Shown here piece after piece: positions 61,032 through 64,000 of a stretch of 64,000 nucleotides of DNA. The DNA comes from Pseudomonas sp. GV071 (GTDB lineage Bacteria > Pseudomonadota > Gammaproteobacteria > Pseudomonadales > Pseudomonadaceae). The notes beneath the pieces were generated by a model. That model saw only the letters and a list, made by a program, of their open reading frames with translations. It did no database searches and was not told where the DNA came from. The position numbers and the translations under genes are program-made. The stretch spans positions 186,001 to 250,000 of the forward strand of contig NZ_QAOJ01000009.1 in the NCBI RefSeq assembly GCF_003050835.1, given 5' to 3'. How positions within the stretch are numbered: the first letter of the stretch is position 1; each line of letters opens with the position of its first letter.

Positions 61032-61940
61032 ATGAGCAATGCAGCACTCGCCACACCGTTGAGCCACGCCGTGCAACTGGACATCCGCCGTGTCGCCGGC
61101 CGTATCGGTGCCGAAATCCGCGGGGTGAAACTCTCCGCTGACCTCGATGCCGACACCGTGGCCGCCATCCAGCAGGCCCTGCTGGAACACAAAGTGATCT
61201 TCTTCCGCGGCCAGACTCACCTGGATGACGTCAGCCAGGAAGCCTTCGCCAAACTGCTCGGCGAACCGGTCGCGCACCCGACCGTGCCCGTGGTCGATGG
61301 CACCCACTACCTGCTGGAACTGGACTCGGCCAAAGGCGCGCGCGCCAGCTCCTGGCACACCGACGTGACCTTCGTCGACGCCTACCCGAAAGCGTCGATC
61401 CTGCGTTCGGTGGTGGTGCCTGAATACGGTGGCGACACCACCTGGGCCAACACCGCCACCGCCTACGAGCATCTGCCCAGCGAGTTGAAAGAGCTGGCCG
61501 ACAAGCTGGTAGCCGTGCACAGCAACGAATACGACTACGCCGCGATCAAGCCCAACGCCCAGATCGAAGCCGCCGAGCACTACCGCAAGGTATTCACTTC
61601 CACCGTGTACGAAACCGAGCACCCGGTGGTACGCGTGCACCCGGTGAGTGGCGAGCGCAGCCTGCTGCTCGGGCACTTCGTCAAACGCATCAAAGGCTAT
61701 GGCGCAGCCGACTCGGCGCACCTGTTCAACCTGCTGCAGAGCCATGTGATCCGCCTGGAAAACACCGTGCGCTGGACCTGGCAGGTGGGCGACGTGGCGA
61801 TCTGGGACAACCGCTCGACTCAGCACTACGCCGTCGACGACTACGGTACGCAGTCGCGCATCGTGCGCCGCGTAACCCTGCACGGCGAAGTGCCGTACGG
61901 CGTCAACGGCCAGCGCAGCCAGACCATCAAGAAAGCCTGA
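61032..61940 (+). CDS. TauD/TfdA-family alpha-ketoglutarate/Fe(II) dioxygenase (first)
   Basis: 302 residues. Iron ligands HxD in SSWHTDVTF and the distal His in STQHYAVDDYG; Arg for 2-oxoglutarate in QSRIVRRVTLHGE. AtsK/TauD-like: oxygenolytic release of sulfite or sulfate from organosulfonates or alkyl sulfates. AGAGGAAA precedes the ATG. Sequence features (WANTATAYEHLPSELKELADKL) are closest to alkylsulfatase AtsK-like enzymes. Confidence 0.93.
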   Translation: MSNAALATPLSHAVQLDIRRVAGRIGAEIRGVKLSADLDADTVAAIQQALLEHKVIFFRGQTHLDDVSQEAFAKLLGEPVAHPTVPVVDGTHYLLELDSAKGARASSWHTDVTFVDAYPKASILRSVVVPEYGGDTTWANTATAYEHLPSELKELADKLVAVHSNEYDYAAIKPNAQIEAAEHYRKVFTSTVYETEHPVVRVHPVSGERSLLLGHFVKRIKGYGAADSAHLFNLLQSHVIRLENTVRWTWQVGDVAIWDNRSTQHYAVDDYGTQSRIVRRVTLHGEVPYGVNGQRSQTIKKA

Positions 61941-61962
61941 CCCCACGTGTGAAACCTGAGTA

Positions 61963-61982
61963 GCCCGCCGCCAACGGCGGGC
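61963..61982 (+). other. intercistronic hairpin between the two dioxygenase genes
   Basis: Stem GCCCGCCG/CGGCGGGC with loop CCAA and no T tract. It may tune mRNA decay or downstream expression within the operon. Confidence 0.6.
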
Positions 61983-62005
61983 CCCCTGATCTGGAGATTT
62001 TCTGT

Positions 62006-62899
62006 ATGAGCCAAGCTGCCACCGCGCTGCGCCAAGAACCCCCGGCCTTTGCCATCGTGCCGCTGCACGACGCGGCCCTCGGTGCCGAAGTGCACGGCCT
62101 CGATGCCCGCCATCCACTGCGCCCCGAGCAGGTGCTGGAACTGAAACAGGCGCTGCGCGACCACCACATTCTGATCTTCAAAAACCAGCAACTGGACGAC
62201 CGCCAGTACCTCGACTTCACCAGTTACTTTGGCTCGGTATTTCAGCCGCACCCGGACTTTCCCGTGCTGTCTTCCGGCGCTGACGGCAAGGCACCCACCA
62301 TCGTCCGGGTGGCCAACACCGAAGGCGGTGAGCTGGGCAACTTCGCCTTGCCGGCCCATAGCGACCACCAGTGGACGCCAACGCCGTCGGCCGGCTCGTT
62401 GCTTTACGCCCTGCAAGTGCCGAGCAGAGGCGGAGAGACCAGCTGGACCAACCTGGCGTTGGCCTATGAAACCCTGCCCGAGGCCACCAAGGCTGAAATC
62501 GAGGGGCTGCGCCTGATCAACTACAACCCGTTCGTGCGGATTAAAAACGGTGGTTATGGCGGGACGTTCATTACCTACCGCACCCCGGATATCGAGCCGA
62601 TTCAGGGCACCGAACACCCGTTGGTGCGCACCCATCCTGAAAGTGGCAAACGTTTGCTGTTTCTCAGTGTGCACACGGAGGTGGAGATTCCCGGGGTTGA
62701 TCCGGAAAAGGGTAAGGAACTGATAGGACGGCTGCGTGAGCACCTGCAGAATCCGAAGCTGTATTACACCCATACGTGGCAGGTGGGGGACATTGTTTAC
62801 TGGGATAACCAGGCGACCCTGCATGCGCGTAATGCGTTTGATCCGAAGGAAACCCGTAATCTCAAGCGGATCAGTTTGGCGGGGAGTCGGCCGTTCTGA
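62006..62899 (+). CDS. TauD/TfdA-family dioxygenase (second)
   Basis: 297 residues, about as long as the first and clearly a diverged paralogue. HxD in PAHSDHQW, distal His in QATLHARNAFDP, and the Arg of TRNLKRISLAG. GGAG lies 9 nt before the ATG. It probably acts on another sulfonate/sulfate ester or a product of the first enzyme. Confidence 0.92.
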   Translation: MSQAATALRQEPPAFAIVPLHDAALGAEVHGLDARHPLRPEQVLELKQALRDHHILIFKNQQLDDRQYLDFTSYFGSVFQPHPDFPVLSSGADGKAPTIVRVANTEGGELGNFALPAHSDHQWTPTPSAGSLLYALQVPSRGGETSWTNLALAYETLPEATKAEIEGLRLINYNPFVRIKNGGYGGTFITYRTPDIEPIQGTEHPLVRTHPESGKRLLFLSVHTEVEIPGVDPEKGKELIGRLREHLQNPKLYYTHTWQVGDIVYWDNQATLHARNAFDPKETRNLKRISLAGSRPF

Positions 62900-62906
62900 T
62901 GCCTTG

Positions 62907-62964
62907 AGACTGAAGCCTCTCCCTCGGGAACGAAAATCCATGCGGGAGAGGTTTCAGCTTCGAG
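62907..62964. repeat. REPIN-like pair of the GGGAGAGG variant
   Basis: Inverted arms GACTGAAGCCTCTCCC (62908-62923) and GCGGGAGAGGTTTCAGCTTCGAG (62942-62964), directly after the second dioxygenase. Probably ends the transcript. Confidence 0.75.
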
Positions 62965-63008
62965 TTTTTGATGTGGACGTTCTTCTATACCGCGTGGGCT
63001 GGGCGATC

Positions 63009-63245
63009 TGTTTCGCGCCTTACGCGCGAGTTTCTTTTTTCAGTCGATAAAAAAGAAACCAAAAAATCTTGCCCCCACCTCGGCCTTGCGCTGCGCTCCA
63101 GGTCCCCTCACTCCGTCGTTGCTCCGGGGGCCGGCAAAACAGGCCATCCTTGGCCTGTCTTTGCCTCTCGCGGCTCCCGGCCGCTCGACCCCCTCCACAA
63201 CGACTCCGTTCGGCCTTCGCCCAAGGGGCGGGTAGATCAACAGCC
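63009..63245 (+). repeat. long dispersed repeat, copy B
   Basis: Starts TGTTTCGCGCCTTACGCGCG and contains the CTCGGCC, CTGCGCT, CTCGCGGCTCCCGGCCGCTCGACCCC and AAGGGGCGGGTAGATCAAC blocks of copy A. No gene inside. Confidence 0.85.
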
Positions 63246-63274
63246 AAGCAAAATCAAAAGCCAGAGCAATCGAG

Positions 63275-63320
63275 GCTGTTGATCTGGCTGTTGATCTGGC
63301 TGTTGATCTGGCTGTTGATC
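63275..63320 (+). repeat. 12-bp minisatellite between repeat copies B and C
   Basis: Just under four units of GCTGTTGATCTG, which on the other strand read GATCAACAGCCA, the same minisatellite as at 17892 with one base changed. Confidence 0.88.
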
Positions 63321-63560
63321 TTGATCTACCCGCCCCTTGGGCGAAGGCCGAGCAGAATCGCCGTGTAAGGGGTTGAGCGGCAGGGACGCCGCGAAAGGAA
63401 CGATGGGCCAGGGACGGCCCGTCGTGACGGCCCCTGAAACGGCGATGGCGCGAGGGGACCCGCAGCGCAGCGGAGGGCCGAGGTGGGGGCGAGCGTTTTT
63501 TGCTTACTTTTTGCCGCGACTGGCAAAAAGTGAGTCGCGCGTAAGGCGCGAAACAAAACA
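63320..63560 (-). repeat. long dispersed repeat, copy C (inverted)
   Basis: Reverse orientation of copies A and B, from TTGATCTACCCGCCCC to GGCGCGAAACAAAACACCCAGCGCA. An additional terminal fragment recurs at about 63640-63680. Copies B and C form a large interrupted palindrome. Confidence 0.85.
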
Positions 63561-63716
63561 CCCAGCGCACGCGGAAAAGAAGAACAACACCGCTCGCCCG
63601 AAGACCGCTTGGTGCGCGGAGCACACCCTACAAAAGCACCGCGCGTAAGGCGCGAAACAAAACGCCCAGCGCACGCGGTAACGAAACCAAGCCCGAAGCG
63701 CAAAGCAACCACCTCC

Positions 63717-63740
63717 TAAATCCGACTCAACCTCGCACGT
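63717..63740 (+). promoter_or_regulatory. PvdS iron-starvation box
   Basis: TAAAT (63717-63721), 16 bp, CGT (63738-63740), the consensus recognised by the extracytoplasmic sigma factor PvdS at pyoverdine genes. It is 74 bp upstream of the pvdH-like ATG. Confidence 0.85.
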
Positions 63741-63814
63741 TACCTCTGCAACGGATACCGATCGCGCCGGCGCGCTGTTGGTTGAGTCGCTGCCATTTAC
63801 GGAGTATCACCCCC

Positions 63815-64000
63815 ATGCAAGTCGCCACCGCCTCGCGTGCCATTGCCGCAGAAGAAGTGCTGTATCAGTTCGACGAGTCGCCTTTGCTCGAGCGCCAGAA
63901 ACGCCAGGAGTCCAATGCCCGTAGCTACCCGCGGCGCATTCCGTTGGCGTTGAAGCGGGCCCGTGGCATTTATGTGGAAGACGTCGAGGGCCGCACGTTT
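63815..64000 (+). CDS. pvdH: diaminobutyrate-2-oxoglutarate aminotransferase, N-terminal part
   Basis: First 62 residues, open to the window edge. QFDESPLLERQKRQESNARSYPRRIPLALKRARGIYVEDVEGRTF is the N-terminus of the PvdH/DAT class III aminotransferases that make 2,4-diaminobutyrate for the pyoverdine peptide. GGAG lies 10 nt before the ATG, and a PvdS box upstream agrees with this identity. The PLP-binding part is outside the window. Confidence 0.88.
   Translation, partial: MQVATASRAIAAEEVLYQFDESPLLERQKRQESNARSYPRRIPLALKRARGIYVEDVEGRTF

Overview
The window looks like chromosome of a fluorescent Pseudomonas. It is GC-rich with Pseudomonas codon use, carries REP/REPIN repeats with the core GGCTTCAGCC, holds ku/ligD and two TonB receptors, and ends in the start of a pvdH-like gene preceded by a PvdS-type iron-starvation box. 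About 57 genes are supported. No rRNA, tRNA, IS element, integrase or CRISPR array is visible.

1-9 kb: a minus-strand sulfur-scavenging operon (two SfnB-type flavin oxidoreductases, an NtaA/DszA-type FMN monooxygenase, MetQ, MetN running off the left edge). Divergent to it is a 170-residue protein that is 42% methionine and 8% cysteine. Then come an XRE-cupin regulator with a small partner gene, and a divergent HxlR/short-chain dehydrogenase pair.

8.6-17.4 kb: a tightly overlapping minus-strand operon that looks like an undescribed salvage system: THI5/NMT1-like protein, phosphotransferase, rhodanese, TonB receptor, e(P4)-type acid phosphatase lipoprotein, PnuC-type vitamin transporter, a second FMN monooxygenase and a UTRA-GntR regulator. 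A 12-bp palindrome upstream of the first gene fits the operator type of that regulator subfamily.

18-45.7 kb: an extracellular contractile injection system (eCIS) on the minus strand: sheath, tube, chaperone-like Zn protein, Pro-rich protein, DUF4255 protein, AAA+ ATPase, LysM/hub/spike/PAAR, gp25, two baseplate-J proteins, tail protein, a 1644-residue beta-helix fibre. It ends in a cargo cassette of three proteins sharing an N-terminal CACGGGCPxC motif (DUF4157 plus L,D-transpeptidase, an M35-like metallopeptidase, an unknown) and a bifunctional cell-wall hydrolase. An AT-rich 630-bp control region precedes the sheath gene.

46-55.7 kb: a small protein with ku and ligD (end joining), a stress-type dehydrogenase, a membrane protein, two response regulators facing a PAS histidine kinase, a Rho-inhibitor-like Rof, and a cysteine hydrolase. 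55.7-62.9 kb: AraC regulator with direct-repeat sites, a monooxygenase-fold protein, then a LysR-controlled sulfonate/sulfate-ester module (TonB receptor and two TauD-type dioxygenases) headed by a short peptide with tandem Cys codons that may be a cysteine-sensing leader. 62.9-63.8 kb holds an inverted pair of a long dispersed repeat whose third copy lies at 17.6 kb. Sulfur limitation is the theme at both ends of the window.
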